Part shown: positions 1-11,786 of the stretch, in pieces
Layout: the number at the start of each line of letters is the position of its first letter
How positions within the stretch are numbered: position 1 is the first letter of the stretch
DNA from: Noviherbaspirillum sp. UKPF54
GTDB lineage: Bacteria > Pseudomonadota > Gammaproteobacteria > Burkholderiales > Burkholderiaceae_D
Direction: 5' to 3'
DNA length: 64,000 bases
Assembly (NCBI RefSeq): GCF_007874125.1
Contig: NZ_CP040128.1
Coordinates: 372,001-436,000, forward strand
Notes under the pieces: generated by a model
Databases searched by the model: none
The model's input: only the letters and a program-made list of their open reading frames with translations
Told to the model about the DNA's origin: nothing
Program-made: the position numbers and the translations under genes

Positions 1-356
1 GGATTCGCCCGGACGATTGATGCGCAATTCCACCACGGAGGGCGGGGGCGTCAATGCATTGAAGCGCAGCACGCCCTTGCGATGATGCCCTCCGGGAGGA
101 TCGGCCTGCCACGACACCGGAGACGCCTGCGCGCCATTGGCCGAAACAAGCACGGCACTCTTCAGTAAATCGTCGTTCAGCGGCTGCGTATGGGTATCGA
201 AGGTGACATCGAATTCCCACGTCGAGCCGGCGAGGTTTTTCGGCGTCACTTTGACGGTCACTGCATTTTCATTGCTCGTTTGCGGCGCCGGGCCGGCGGC
301 AGCATAGGCCCTACTCCATGCCGCGATAGCGGCCAGCAGGACGAAGGCGCGGAAAA

Positions 357-368
<12 letters not shown>
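1..368 (-). CDS. secreted protein of unknown function ending the copper operon (3' end outside window)
   Basis: Reading from 368 leftwards gives [18 protein letters not shown] followed by an Ala-rich cleavage region, a convincing Sec signal peptide. The mature part is a beta-rich segment with a [12 protein letters not shown] stretch. The ATG at 368 has AGGGAG eight bases upstream and is preferred over the in-frame ATG at 360, although the latter would make an ATGA overlap with copA. It overlaps the end of copA, so it is probably cotranscribed and acts in the periplasm with copper handling. No family is recognised. The C-terminus lies beyond base 1. Confidence 0.7.
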
Positions 369-3191
<2,823 letters not shown>

Positions 3192-3211
3192 GATGCGTTC
3201 CTGTTCTTGTC

Positions 3212-3871
3212 TTACTGGCGACCTGCGGCCGCGCCTCTGCGCCGGAAATCGGGGATGAAGGCCGGCGTGTGGCGCCGATATGTTTCATATTCCGGCCCGA
3301 ACTCGGCAAGCATGTTCCGTTCTTCCGATTGCGCCAGGCGCGCATACACCACGACCAGGATGGGGAACATCAGCAGCGTGATGAGCGTGGGCCACTGCAG
3401 CAGGAATCCGAACATGATCAAGACGAAGGCGACGTACTGCGGATGCCGCATGTGCGCATATAGTCCATCGGCGGCCAGCCGGTGGCGGGTTTGCGCCTCG
3501 TACAGCACCCGCCACGCCGACGCGAGCATGAAGAATCCGCCGAAGATGAAGATGTTGCTGAGCATGTGGAAAGGCCCGAAATGCGGATTGGCCTTCCACC
3601 CGAACATCATTTCCAGCAAGTGGCCGGCATCGTGCGACAGGAAGTCGATGCCCGGGAAATGCCGCGACAGCCAGGGCAACAGAAGATAGATGGTGAGCGG
3701 GAAACCGTACATCTCGGAGAACAGCGCGACGATGAATGCCGAGAACGCGCCGAAGGAGCGCCAGTCGCGCGACGTCTTCGGCTTGGTGAAGCTGAACGCG
3801 AAGATGATGAACACCAGCGAGTTCAAAATTACTAGCGACCACAGGCCATATGCGGACGTATCGTGGCTCAT
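3212..3871 (-). CDS. isoprenylcysteine carboxyl methyltransferase-like membrane protein
   Basis: The 219-residue protein has five or six hydrophobic helices and the C-terminal signature of the ICMT/phospholipid methyltransferase superfamily: [11 protein letters not shown], then [22 protein letters not shown]. Such proteins are predicted to bind S-adenosylmethionine and methylate a membrane-associated substrate. The substrate is unknown in bacteria, where these genes often accompany metal ATPases. It overlaps the DUF2933 gene by four bases (ATGA) and ends 20 bases before copA, so it is part of the copper operon. Confidence 0.85.
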   Translation of the reverse strand: MSHDTSAYGLWSLVILNSLVFIIFAFSFTKPKTSRDWRSFGAFSAFIVALFSEMYGFPLTIYLLLPWLSRHFPGIDFLSHDAGHLLEMMFGWKANPHFGPFHMLSNIFIFGGFFMLASAWRVLYEAQTRHRLAADGLYAHMRHPQYVAFVLIMFGFLLQWPTLITLLMFPILVVVYARLAQSEERNMLAEFGPEYETYRRHTPAFIPDFRRRGAAAGRQ

Positions 3872-4137
3872 GGCTGTTCTCCGATACGTTCGCTTTTACG
3901 CGGTGTGTTGCCCGCATGAGGATCAGCGCCGCCCCGGTGACGACCGTGCCCGTGTCCGTGATGGAACAGGTGCATCAGCGGGCAGGCAAGCAGCAGCAGG
4001 TACGGCAAGATGCCAAACAGGTGGGCGCGGTGTTCCGTCCACAGGAAGAAGGCCGCAACCAAAAGAAAGCCGATCAGCGCCCATTTCCAGCGCCTGGCAT
4101 ATCTCGGCGCCTCATTGTGCATTCTGGTTCTGTCCAT
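3868..4137 (-). CDS. DUF2933 small membrane protein
   Basis: This 89-residue protein has two short hydrophobic helices (about 17-33 and 41-56) followed by a His-rich tail (HLFHHGHGHGRH) that could bind metal. Length, helices and His tail match DUF2933 proteins, which are commonly encoded next to copper/silver ATPases and ICMT-like proteins. It is the first gene of the downstream part of the operon. About 190 bases with a possible FNR-type site separate it from copZ. No molecular role is established for the family. Confidence 0.82.
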   Translation of the reverse strand: MDRTRMHNEAPRYARRWKWALIGFLLVAAFFLWTEHRAHLFGILPYLLLLACPLMHLFHHGHGHGRHRGGADPHAGNTPRKSERIGEQP

Positions 4138-4287
4138 GACCCGCTCCTTTGCCGCATCGCTTTATCGGGACATCAAGGGGACGGGAACCGGCTTTTCAGC
4201 TACCCGCAGGACTTTCGGTTCCGCCACGGTAATACGCTGCTCATTTCCCTTTCCTGCCCATCCTAGGAAGCATGGTCATCAAACTGA

Positions 4288-4301
4288 ATGATCCATGTCA
4301 A
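4288..4301 (-). promoter_or_regulatory. possible FNR/ANR-type site upstream of the DUF2933-ICMT-copA block
   Basis: Read on the minus strand the site is TTGACATGGATCAT, matching 8 of 10 defined positions of the FNR/ANR consensus TTGAT-N4-ATCAA. It lies 151 bases before the DUF2933 start, in the only sizeable gap of the operon, so oxygen-responsive control of the second transcript is possible. The TTGACA could also serve as a -35 element, but no good -10 follows it. Confidence 0.35.
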
Positions 4302-4330
4302 AAATTCACGGATAGGGCGCCTGCGGCCGG

Positions 4331-4549
4331 CTATTTTTCGGCGTTACCCACAGCCGCAATTTGTGCCGGATAACCCGCTTGGGTGATCGCTGCTGCCAGA
4401 ACGGGCGCATCGGCAGCGCTTGTTACGCGAACTTGCTTGCTCTGCAAGTCGACGTCCACTTGCGCGGCACTGTCGACCTGGCGGATTGCCTTCGTCACGC
4501 GGCCGGCACAGCCGCCGCAAGACATCTTTTCCACTCGAAACATGTACAT
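4331..4549 (-). CDS. copZ: CopZ-type copper chaperone (HMA domain)
   Basis: This 72-residue cytosolic protein is a single heavy-metal-associated domain with the copper-binding loop MSCGGCAGRV near the N-terminus and the beta-alpha-beta-beta-alpha-beta pattern of Atx1/CopZ. It would hand Cu(I) to the ATPase or to a CueR-type regulator. The ATG at 4549 follows AGGAGG by seven bases. It is the first gene after a CueR-type promoter. The chaperone is encoded separately because this CopA has no HMA domain of its own. Confidence 0.93.
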   Translation of the reverse strand: MYMFRVEKMSCGGCAGRVTKAIRQVDSAAQVDVDLQSKQVRVTSAADAPVLAAAITQAGYPAQIAAVGNAEK

Positions 4550-4579
4550 GGTGTGACCTCCTTTGTTGACCGTATTGTC

Positions 4580-4610
4580 AAGATAGACCTTCCAGCGGTG
4601 GGAAGGTCAA
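4580..4610 (-). promoter_or_regulatory. CueR/MerR-type promoter of copZ
   Basis: On the minus strand TTGACC (-35, 4605-4610) and TATCTT (-10, 4580-4585) are separated by 19 bases, the overlong spacer typical of MerR-family promoters. The spacer region carries the dyad GACCTTCC-N7-GGAAGGTC (4586-4608), which agrees with the CueR operator consensus. Copper-activated transcription of copZ and probably the rest of the operon is expected. No cueR gene lies in the window. Confidence 0.85.
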
Positions 4611-4753
4611 GGGAGAATCGGATAGATCCGGTCGTTTCCGGCTTGAGGTGGCGGGGCGGCGCGGGATGCGCATGGACGCCGGAAGCCCGGCTGCAGGAGG
4701 CTCGCGCACGGGCCGCGTGCTAGAATGCGCGCCTTTCTTTCAAGGTCGCTTCG

Positions 4754-4987
4754 ATGTTGCTATTTCTGTTATGGACGGTGCTTGCGCTTGGCGCGCTGGC
4801 CGGTGCCGGCTTTTCCCACTACCGTTACCGGGTGATTCATAACCAGTACTACGAGCGCCTCTTTGCCCGCAATCGGGATGCATCGGACAGTGCCGAAACT
4901 TGCCGCCATCCCCGATCTTCCAGCCGCGTTTCCCTCGTCACGCTGGTCCTGGTCGGCCTTCTGGTGCCGGTGTCGCTCGTCATCTAA
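4754..4987 (+). CDS. small two-helix membrane protein, unknown
   Basis: The frame encodes 77 residues with a hydrophobic helix at each end (LLFLLWTVLALGALAGAGF and VSLVTLVLVGLLVPVSLVI) and a basic middle. The pattern looks like a genuine small inner-membrane protein. A TAGAAT element lies about 35 bases upstream, but there is no strong Shine-Dalgarno. It points towards the divergently encoded binding protein gene. No family is recognised, so existence is probable rather than certain. Confidence 0.5.
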   Translation: MLLFLLWTVLALGALAGAGFSHYRYRVIHNQYYERLFARNRDASDSAETCRHPRSSSRVSLVTLVLVGLLVPVSLVI

Positions 4988-5004
4988 ACGGCGACAAATC
5001 TGCT

Positions 5005-6147
5005 CTAGTGCAGCACCTTGCCGTTGCTGCCGATGACGGTCAGGTCGACGAATCTGGAACCGTTATGGCTGGCGGCCGAATAGCCGAGCTTGTAGCCGCC
5101 CACGTCGTAACCCTGCATGCCTTCCAGCGCGGCGACCAGCTTCTCGCGGGTGAGGTCGCGCCCGGCGCGGCGGATCGCCTCGACCATGGTCTTGGCGGTG
5201 ATGAAGCCTTCGACGCCGTAATAGGACAGCACCGGCGTCTTGCCCTGCTGCGCCAGCATGTGCTTGTATTCCTTCACCAGCGGCACCGTGTCGTTCCATG
5301 GATAGGGCACCACCTGCGAAATGCCGATGCCGCGCGCGTCGTTGCCCAGTTCCGCCACCAGCAGGTCGGCGCCCACCGGCGACAGCGTCGCGTACTGCGG
5401 ATGCAAGCCCGCGTTCTTCATCTGGCGCACGAAGGCGGCGGTCGGCTTGTACAGGCTGACCATGATGACCGCCTGCGGTTGCACCTTCGAGATCGCCTGC
5501 ACGGCCGCGCCGACATCGGTCGAATTGCGCTCCACCGTGCCCAGCGCTGTCGGCGCCAGCCCATGCTTCTTGAGGGTGGCGGTCACGCCATCCAGGCCGG
5601 ACTTGCCGAAGCCGTCGTTCTGGTAGAACACCGCGATATTCTTCAGGCCGAGCGACACCAGCTGCTCCGTGATCGCCTCGGTTTCGTCGCCATAGCTGGC
5701 GCGCACGTGGAACATGTAGCGGTTGACCGGCGTGCGCAGGGCGTCCGCGCCGCTGATGGTGCCCACCAGCGGCACCCTGGCCGCGGAGAATACCTGCATC
5801 GCCGCCGTGGTCGGGGATGAGCCGTAGTAGCCCAGCAGCGCGAATGCCTTGTGGTTGTCGATCAGCGCCTTGGTGTTGGCGACCGCGCGCTCGGTTTCGT
5901 AGCCGTCGTCCAGCGCCACCAGCTCGATCTTGCGGTTGTGTATGCCGCCTTCGGCGTTGACCTGCCGGATATAGCCGGCGATCGCATCCTTCATCTCGAC
6001 GCCGTAGGCGCCGTTGACGCCGCTGAGCGGGGCCGACATGCCGAGGACGATGGTGCTGTCGGTGACGCCGGTTTCGGCGCCGGCGGCAAAGGCGCGCAAC
6101 GACAGCGCGCAGATCAGCGCGGCGCGCATCAGTCTGGAGACAAGCAT
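5005..6147 (-). CDS. LivK-like periplasmic binding protein of a branched-chain amino acid type ABC transporter
   Basis: This 380-residue exported protein has a signal peptide (about 1-24), then the type I periplasmic-binding fold with the family opening TIVLGMSAPLSG and the VSLGLKNIAVFYQNDGFGKSG hinge region. Relatives bind branched-chain amino acids, amides, urea or aromatic acids. No permease or ATPase gene of the Liv type is adjacent, so it is an orphan binding protein here and its ligand cannot be inferred. The ATG at 6147 gives a normal signal sequence. Confidence 0.9.
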   Translation of the reverse strand: MLVSRLMRAALICALSLRAFAAGAETGVTDSTIVLGMSAPLSGVNGAYGVEMKDAIAGYIRQVNAEGGIHNRKIELVALDDGYETERAVANTKALIDNHKAFALLGYYGSSPTTAAMQVFSAARVPLVGTISGADALRTPVNRYMFHVRASYGDETEAITEQLVSLGLKNIAVFYQNDGFGKSGLDGVTATLKKHGLAPTALGTVERNSTDVGAAVQAISKVQPQAVIMVSLYKPTAAFVRQMKNAGLHPQYATLSPVGADLLVAELGNDARGIGISQVVPYPWNDTVPLVKEYKHMLAQQGKTPVLSYYGVEGFITAKTMVEAIRRAGRDLTREKLVAALEGMQGYDVGGYKLGYSAASHNGSRFVDLTVIGSNGKVLH

Positions 6148-6268
6148 CGGATTCCTCGCAACGGTAAGGACAGGATCTGGAGTGTGCGCCAGTATAGTGA
6201 CGGCTTGCTTACTGGAAAATTACAGGCGGTTCCGGCCATGGTTTCCGCCCTTGTATGGAAGCGCTTGC

Positions 6269-7030
6269 TCATTTCTTCAACCGGTAGCCGGTCCTGAATA
6301 TCCACCAGATCGCTGCCAGGCACAGCAGCATGAATACGAGCGTCATCCCAAGGCTGAGCCCGACGCCGACGTCGGACACGTCATAGAAGCTCCAGCGAAA
6401 GCCACTGACGAGATAGACCACCGGGTTAAACAGGGTCACCTTTTGCCAGAATGCGGGCAGCATGCTGATCGAGTAAAAACTGCCGCCGAGGAAGGTCAGC
6501 GGGGTGACGATCATGACCGGCACGATCTGCAGCTTTTCCCAGCCATCGGCCCAGACGCCGATGATGAAGCCGAACAGGCTGAACGTCACCGAGGTCAGCA
6601 CCAGGAAGGCCACCATCCACAACGGGTGCACGATCGTGTAATCGACGAACACCCGGGCCGTGGCCAGGATGATCAGGCCCAGGAGCACGGACTTCGTCGC
6701 CGCCGCGCCGACATAGCCCACCACGATCTCGAACGGCGACACCGGCGCCGACAGCACTTCGTAGATCGTGCCGGCCCATTTCGGCATGTAGATGCCGAAG
6801 GAAGCGTTGGAAATGCTCTCGGTCAGGACCGACAGCATGATCAGCCCGGGCACTATATATGCGCCATAGCTGACGCCGTCGATCTGGGCCATGCGCGAAC
6901 CGATGGCAGAACCGAACACGATGAAGTAGAGCGACGTCGAGATGACCGGCGACGCAATGCTCTGCAGCAGCGTTCGCCACCAGCGCGCCATTTCGAACCG
7001 GTAGATGGCCTTCATTCCGTGTACGTTCAT
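6269..7030 (-). CDS. ABC-2 type transporter permease
   Basis: The 253-residue protein has about six membrane helices and the ABC-2 family layout, including the [21 protein letters not shown] segment seen in polysaccharide/drug exporter permeases of the YadH type. It forms an exporter with the ATPase encoded just upstream, whose gene overlaps it by four bases (ATGA). The substrate is unknown. YadG/YadH-like pairs are widespread and usually lack an assigned cargo. Confidence 0.92.
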   Translation of the reverse strand: MNVHGMKAIYRFEMARWWRTLLQSIASPVISTSLYFIVFGSAIGSRMAQIDGVSYGAYIVPGLIMLSVLTESISNASFGIYMPKWAGTIYEVLSAPVSPFEIVVGYVGAAATKSVLLGLIILATARVFVDYTIVHPLWMVAFLVLTSVTFSLFGFIIGVWADGWEKLQIVPVMIVTPLTFLGGSFYSISMLPAFWQKVTLFNPVVYLVSGFRWSFYDVSDVGVGLSLGMTLVFMLLCLAAIWWIFRTGYRLKK

Positions 7031-7971
7031 GCCCGGCCTCCTTCGCCGCCTTTACCATGTACCAGATTGACGAAAATTTCCTCCAGCGAGCTTTCGCGCG
7101 TCTGCAAGTCCTTGAAGTGGATGCCGCGCTCGTCCAGGCGCCGCAGCAGGTCCGGCACGCCCGGATGCTCGCTTTGCGCGTCGAAGGTATAGACCAGCTG
7201 GCTGCCGTCGGCGGACAGCTCCAGCGGATAGCCGGCCAGGTCGGCCGGCACCGCAGCGAGCGGATGCTGCAGCAGCAGCGTGAGCTGCTTCTTGCCCAGC
7301 TTTTTCATCAGCACCGCCTTGTCCTCGACCAGCAGGATCTCTCCCTTGCTGATCACGCCGATGCGGTCCGCCATTTCCTCGGCTTCCTCGATGTAATGCG
7401 TGGTCAGGATGATGGTCACGCCGTTTTCGCGCAGGTGCCGCACCATGGCCCACATGTCGCGGCGCAGCTCGACGTCGACGCCGGCGGTCGGCTCATCGAG
7501 GAACAGGATGGCCGGCTCGTGGCTCAGCGCCTTGGCGATCATCACGCGGCGTTTCATGCCGCCCGACAAAGCCATGATTTTTGAATCGCGCTTGTCCCAC
7601 AGCGACAAGTCCTTCAGCACCTTTTCCAGGTAGGTGTCGTCGGGCGCCTTGCCAAACAGGCCTCGGCTGAACTTCACCGTGTCCCACACGCTCTCGAAGG
7701 CGTCGGTGGACAGTTCCTGCGGCACCAGACCGATCTTCTTGCGCGCGGCGCGGTAGTCGCGGCCGATGTCGTGGCCGTCAGCCGTCACGCTGCCGGTGGA
7801 AGCCGTGACGATGCCGCAGATGATGCTGATCAGCGTGGTCTTGCCCGCGCCGTTCGGGCCGAGCAGCGCGAAGATTTCTCCGCGCCGGATGTCGAGATTG
7901 ATGTCCCTGAGCGCCTGGAAACCGGACGCATAGGTCTTGGTCAGCGCCTTGATCGAAATGACTGGTTGCAC
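7027..7971 (-). CDS. ABC-2 exporter ATP-binding protein
   Basis: The protein has Walker [10 protein letters not shown], the ABC signature [15 protein letters not shown], Walker [14 protein letters not shown] and the switch His in [10 protein letters not shown]. An extended C-terminal region after residue 220 is typical of CcmA/YadG ATPases. A GTG start at 7971 is chosen because AAGGAG lies five bases before it; the longer reading from 8055 has no ribosome site. It is translationally coupled to the permease. Length from the GTG is 314 residues. Confidence 0.93.
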   Translation of the reverse strand: MQPVISIKALTKTYASGFQALRDINLDIRRGEIFALLGPNGAGKTTLISIICGIVTASTGSVTADGHDIGRDYRAARKKIGLVPQELSTDAFESVWDTVKFSRGLFGKAPDDTYLEKVLKDLSLWDKRDSKIMALSGGMKRRVMIAKALSHEPAILFLDEPTAGVDVELRRDMWAMVRHLRENGVTIILTTHYIEEAEEMADRIGVISKGEILLVEDKAVLMKKLGKKQLTLLLQHPLAAVPADLAGYPLELSADGSQLVYTFDAQSEHPGVPDLLRRLDERGIHFKDLQTRESSLEEIFVNLVHGKGGEGGRA

Positions 7972-8123
7972 GCGTGCTCCTTGCTGAATGGCGGGCAGGG
8001 CGGTGCCGACGGAAAATCGGACATGCCCGGCCTGCTCGCCTTGCGAAGGCATCATGTTAAAACATCGCGTTGATTCAAGTGCAACAGATGATCAGGCAAA
8101 TTGACAGCGGCACGCGCGCGGGC

Positions 8124-8540
8124 TCAGTCGCCCAGCACGGTGACCACCACGCTGCGCCGCTGCGCGCCGGCGCGGTGCTCCCACAGGTAAATGCCTTGCC
8201 AGGTGCCGAGCAGCAGGCGGCCGGCGCCGACCGGGACCGTCAGGCCGGTGCCGGTCAGCACGCTGCGCGCATGCGCGGCCATGTCGTCCGGCCCTTCCAG
8301 GTCGTGGCGGTAGGCGGGATCGCCGTCGGGCGCCAGGCGTGCGAGGACGGTGTCGAGGTCGCGCCGCACGTCGGGGTCGGCGTTCTCGGTGATCGTCAGC
8401 GAACAGCTGGTGTGCTGAACAAAGACGTGCGCGAGGCCGGTGTCCACGCCGGAGGCGGCCACGGCTTGCGCGATGGCGGCGGTGATGTTGCTGGTGCCGC
8501 GCCCGGGCGTGGTGAATTCGAGGATGCTCTGGTGCGTCAT
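8124..8540 (-). CDS. YjbQ/UPF0047 family protein
   Basis: This 138-residue protein carries the family features HVFVQHTSCSLTITENADP and GTWQGIYLWEHR. YjbQ proteins form trimers with a conserved His-rich pocket and have been annotated as secondary thiamine-phosphate synthases. The physiological role is unsettled. It lies 25 bases after the gap following psd on the same strand. The length is normal for the family. Confidence 0.9.
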   Translation of the reverse strand: MTHQSILEFTTPGRGTSNITAAIAQAVAASGVDTGLAHVFVQHTSCSLTITENADPDVRRDLDTVLARLAPDGDPAYRHDLEGPDDMAAHARSVLTGTGLTVPVGAGRLLLGTWQGIYLWEHRAGAQRRSVVVTVLGD

Positions 8541-8565
8541 CGGGCCTCCGTCATCGCTGCGTGCA

Positions 8566-9417
8566 TCACGCCTTCGGCTTGCGCGCCATCGCCTCGCCCA
8601 TGCGGATGGCGCGTCCCGGCGTCCAGTCCGGATTGAATTCGAGCACGCCGCGTGGGAACAGCATCACCACGGTGGAGCCGAGCAGGAAGCGGCCCATTTC
8701 CTCGCCTTTCTTGAGCACGATCTGCTGGTCGTCGTAGCGCCACTCGCGCACGGTGCGGGTGCGCGGCGGATTGACCACGCCGTACCACGCGGTGGCCATG
8801 CTGCCGACGATGGTGGCGCCCACCAGGGTCAGCACGAACGGGCCGGATGCCGACTCGAACACGCACACCACGCGCTCGTTGCGCGCGAACAGCCCCGGCA
8901 CGCCGCGCGCGGTGGCCGGGTTGACCGAGAACAGCGCTCCCGGCACGTAAATCATGCGCGTGAGCCTGCCGTCGCAGGGCATGTGGATGCGGTGGTAGTC
9001 GCGCGGGCTCAGGTACAGCGTGGCGAAGCTGCCGTGATCGAACTGTGCGGCCAGTTTGCCGTCGCCGCCCACCAGCGCGGCGGTCGAATAGCGGTGGCCC
9101 TTGGCCTGGATGATCTGGTCGTGCTCGATCGCGCCGCACTGGCTGATCGCGCCGTCGACCGGGCAGACGAAGTCGGCCGCGGCCAGCGGACGCGCATCCG
9201 GGCGCAGGGCGCGCGTGAAGAAATCGTTGAAGCTGGTGTAGCTGGAAAGGTCGGGATTGAGCGCCTCCGCCATGTTCACGCCGTAGCGCTTGGCGAACCA
9301 GCGGATCAGTTGCGGCGTGAAGCGTTCATCCTCGGCGCGCGCGATCCGGCCGGCGAGCGTGGTCAGCGCCTGCTTCGGCAACAGATATTGGTGTAAAACG
9401 GAAATTCGCTTGGGCAC
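8566..9417 (-). CDS. psd: phosphatidylserine decarboxylase proenzyme
   Basis: The enzyme converts phosphatidylserine to phosphatidylethanolamine at the inner membrane and depends on a pyruvoyl group made by self-cleavage. The cleavage motif LGST is present near the C-terminus (GRFLLGSTVVMLFP), as are DYHRIHMPCDG and the FVLTLVGATIVGS segment. A GTG at 9417 is preferred because GAGG precedes it by six bases; a TTG two codons earlier is possible. Size (283 residues) fits the bacterial short form. Confidence 0.93.
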   Translation of the reverse strand: MPKRISVLHQYLLPKQALTTLAGRIARAEDERFTPQLIRWFAKRYGVNMAEALNPDLSSYTSFNDFFTRALRPDARPLAAADFVCPVDGAISQCGAIEHDQIIQAKGHRYSTAALVGGDGKLAAQFDHGSFATLYLSPRDYHRIHMPCDGRLTRMIYVPGALFSVNPATARGVPGLFARNERVVCVFESASGPFVLTLVGATIVGSMATAWYGVVNPPRTRTVREWRYDDQQIVLKKGEEMGRFLLGSTVVMLFPRGVLEFNPDWTPGRAIRMGEAMARKPKA

Positions 9418-9491
9418 GGCCAACCTCGTGGAAAAGAATTGGCGAGATTATAGCCTCATGCATTTGCGCATCGCCGCGCGCGCCGGCCCGG

Positions 9492-10061
9492 TCACGCGCT
9501 CTCGTCATCGAGGTTCCTGAGGATGCGGCAAGGATTGCCGGCCGCAAAAACGCCTTCCGGGACGTCCTTCGTCACCACGCTGCCGGCGCCGATCACGGAG
9601 CGCGCCCCGATGCGCACCCCGGGACACAGAATCGTCCCGCCGCCGATCCAGACATCGTCGCCGACTTCGATTTCCTTGCCCAGTTCGAGTCCGGTTTTGC
9701 GCAACTCCGCGCTGAGCGGATGGCTGGCGGCATAGATTTGTACGGCCGGGCCGAACAGGACGCGCGAGCCGATGCGCACCGCCGCGACATCGAGCACCAC
9801 GCAATTGAAATTGAAGTAGACCTTGTCGCCCAGGACGATATTGCTTCCGTAATCGCAATGGAAGGGCGGCTCGATCCAGGTGCCGGCACCGGCGGCGGGA
9901 ATGAGTTCCCCGAGGAGGCGCTGGCGTTCTTCGATCTGGTCGTCGCGCGTGTCGTTGAATGCCTTGAGGAGCAGGCGCGCGCGGCGGCGCTCGTCGGACA
10001 GTTGCCGGTCGAGCGGATCGTACGGTTCACCGGCCAGCATCTTCTCTTTTTCCGTTTTCAC
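9492..10061 (-). CDS. sugar O-acetyltransferase (Maa/LacA/NodL family)
   Basis: The 189-residue protein starts with the Maa-type N-terminal helices (MLAGEPYDPLDRQL), followed by a left-handed beta-helix of hexapeptide repeats and the signature DVWIGGGTILCPGVRIG. Members acetylate maltose, galactosides or Nod factor sugars with acetyl-CoA. The acceptor here is unknown. The start is GTG with GGAGG five bases upstream. It stands alone on the minus strand. Confidence 0.9.
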   Translation of the reverse strand: MKTEKEKMLAGEPYDPLDRQLSDERRRARLLLKAFNDTRDDQIEERQRLLGELIPAAGAGTWIEPPFHCDYGSNIVLGDKVYFNFNCVVLDVAAVRIGSRVLFGPAVQIYAASHPLSAELRKTGLELGKEIEVGDDVWIGGGTILCPGVRIGARSVIGAGSVVTKDVPEGVFAAGNPCRILRNLDDESA

Positions 10062-10283
10062 GCATCCTCCCGGTCATCTTTCATGAGACACAACTATCGG
10101 GTAGACCAGCCTGGATCGGCGCGGTTCGCCGCGCCTGCCGCTGCCGCGGCGGGCGAACACACTTGTTTTCTTGCTAGTAACGTTCACTTACAGCTGAAAC
10201 AACTTTGCTGGCTCACACGGCGGCGCTTCCTCCTTAATATCTACATGGCACGACTCACTTGAACAACGCCAACGGGGAAAACC

Positions 10284-10856
10284 ATGAAACATACCAAGAC
10301 CGTAAGCCACACCGCGATCCTGAGCGCAATCGCTTCCGCCATGCTGATGACGGGAGCCGCATTCGCGCAGACGACAACCACCGACACGACCGCCACGACG
10401 GCACCGGCGACCACCACCACGACGTCGTCGACCGCTACCGCGCCGGCGACTACCACTACGAGCACCACGAGCATCACGGGCACCGTGACCGCCAATGCGC
10501 CGGCCACGAGCACGACCGCCACCGTTACTTCCACCACGAGCACAGCCGCCACGACCACGACCAGCACCGCGGTCGCGAAGAAAGGGGCGACCGTCTACAA
10601 GCCGGGCGCGACGCTGCCGGACGGCGTGACCGCGAAAAAGCACGGGCATGGCGCCACCGTCGTGCTGCCGGCGCAAGCGCTGGCAGGCAAGGCCCTGGCG
10701 GCGGAAAAGCGCGAAGCCGTCGACGCCTTCAAGGCCGAGCGGGCCGACAAGGTGGAAAAAGCCGAGAAGCTGGAAAAGATTGAAAAAGTCGAGAAGGTGG
10801 CCCGGATCGACAAGGTCGAGCGTCCCGAAAAGATCGAGCGCGTTCGCCGCAACTGA
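10284..10856 (+). CDS. secreted Thr/Ala-rich protein with a charged Lys/Glu tail
   Basis: The 190-residue protein has a clean signal peptide ending AFAQ, then about 75 residues of almost only Thr, Ala, Ser and Val. A short KKGATVYKPGATLPDG segment follows, then a helical tail rich in Lys, Glu, Val and Ile with a KVEKAEKLEKIEKVEK periodicity. It is probably exported, with an unstructured stalk and an amphipathic or coiled helix. No homologue is recognised. The gene ends 28 bases before an intrinsic terminator, indicating a single-gene transcript. Confidence 0.72.
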   Translation: MKHTKTVSHTAILSAIASAMLMTGAAFAQTTTTDTTATTAPATTTTTSSTATAPATTTTSTTSITGTVTANAPATSTTATVTSTTSTAATTTTSTAVAKKGATVYKPGATLPDGVTAKKHGHGATVVLPAQALAGKALAAEKREAVDAFKAERADKVEKAEKLEKIEKVEKVARIDKVERPEKIERVRRN

Positions 10857-10884
10857 TCAGGTCGCCTGGCGATCAGTCAAGTTG

Positions 10885-10908
10885 ACCGGGCGGTTGCCCG
10901 GTTTTTTT
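10885..10908 (+). terminator. intrinsic terminator after the Thr-rich protein gene
   Basis: ACCGGGC-GGTT-GCCCGGT forms a seven-pair GC-rich stem with a four-base loop, followed by seven T residues. Confidence 0.9.
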
Positions 10909-10932
10909 ATTGGATTTGCGATTGTTATACGA

Positions 10933-11697
10933 ATGAAAAGATTGAGTTTTGCGGCCATCGCCCTGCTGTCGCCGCTTTTTTCGCAGGTGGCGCTGGCGGA
11001 CGGCGGTTTTTCCTTCAAGACTGGCTATGACTACTCCAGCGGTACCTACGGCACCAGTAACCGCACCGAGATCACGTCGATCCCCTTTATCGCCGGCTAC
11101 GAAACCGGCAACTGGGCGTTCAAGGCGACACTGCCTTACGTGCGCATCACCGGCTCGGACAACGTCATCGCCGGCGTCGGCGCGGTGCGCCGGAGCACGA
11201 CGGCGGTGCGCACCGAGTCCGGGCTGGGTGACCTGATGGCTGCGGCGACCTATTCCCTGTTCGCCGATCCGAAGACGCAGTCCGGCGTCGACGTCACCGG
11301 CAAGATCAAGTTCGGCACCGCCGACAGCGACAAGGGGCTCGGCACCGGCCAGAACGACTACTGGCTCACGGTCGATCCCTACAAGAAATTCGGAAACATG
11401 ACGTATTTCGGCGGCCTGGGCGTGGGCTTCCTCGGCAGTTCCAGCACGCTGAAGCTCAACAACGTCGTCAGCGCCAATGCCGGTCTGTCCTACAAGCTCG
11501 ATGCGCAGGCGAGCGCCGGCGCGATCTTCGATTACCGCAGCAAGGCAAGCGACGCCGGCTTCGACCAGCGCGAACTGACCGCCTTCTATTCGCGCAAGCT
11601 GGGCGAGGCTTACAAGCTGCAGGCATACGCCACCAAGGGCTTTTCCGATGGCAGCCCGGACTGGGGCGCCGGCCTGAACGTCGGCTACCACTTCTGA
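10933..11697 (+). CDS. outer-membrane beta-barrel protein
   Basis: Starting at ATG 10933 the protein begins MKRLSFAAIALLSPLF and ends its signal peptide at ALAD. The rest (about 230 residues) is alternating beta-strand sequence rich in Gly and aromatic residues and ends in GYHF, the terminal Phe expected for BAM-dependent insertion. It resembles transporter-like porin families, but no substrate can be named. The upstream 25 bases hold the end of the preceding terminator and a TTATAC element three bases before the ATG. No Shine-Dalgarno is visible. Confidence 0.85.
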   Translation: MKRLSFAAIALLSPLFSQVALADGGFSFKTGYDYSSGTYGTSNRTEITSIPFIAGYETGNWAFKATLPYVRITGSDNVIAGVGAVRRSTTAVRTESGLGDLMAAATYSLFADPKTQSGVDVTGKIKFGTADSDKGLGTGQNDYWLTVDPYKKFGNMTYFGGLGVGFLGSSSTLKLNNVVSANAGLSYKLDAQASAGAIFDYRSKASDAGFDQRELTAFYSRKLGEAYKLQAYATKGFSDGSPDWGAGLNVGYHF

Positions 11698-11786
11698 GCC
11701 GGACAAATCCGGTGGAGATGGAGTAATTACCCTACAGTAAGAGCGTATACTTCTGCCCGAGCAACGCTACAACGTAGGAATCCATC

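Noticed and set aside
10380..10570. Run of ACC/ACG-rich sequence that might be a microsatellite
   Set aside because: It encodes the Thr-rich stalk of an exported protein in one frame with mixed codons, so selection on the protein explains it.
10648..10932. Longer in-frame start for the outer-membrane barrel protein
   Set aside because: It would run through the Thr-rich gene and its terminator; the ATG at 10933 opens a good signal peptide.
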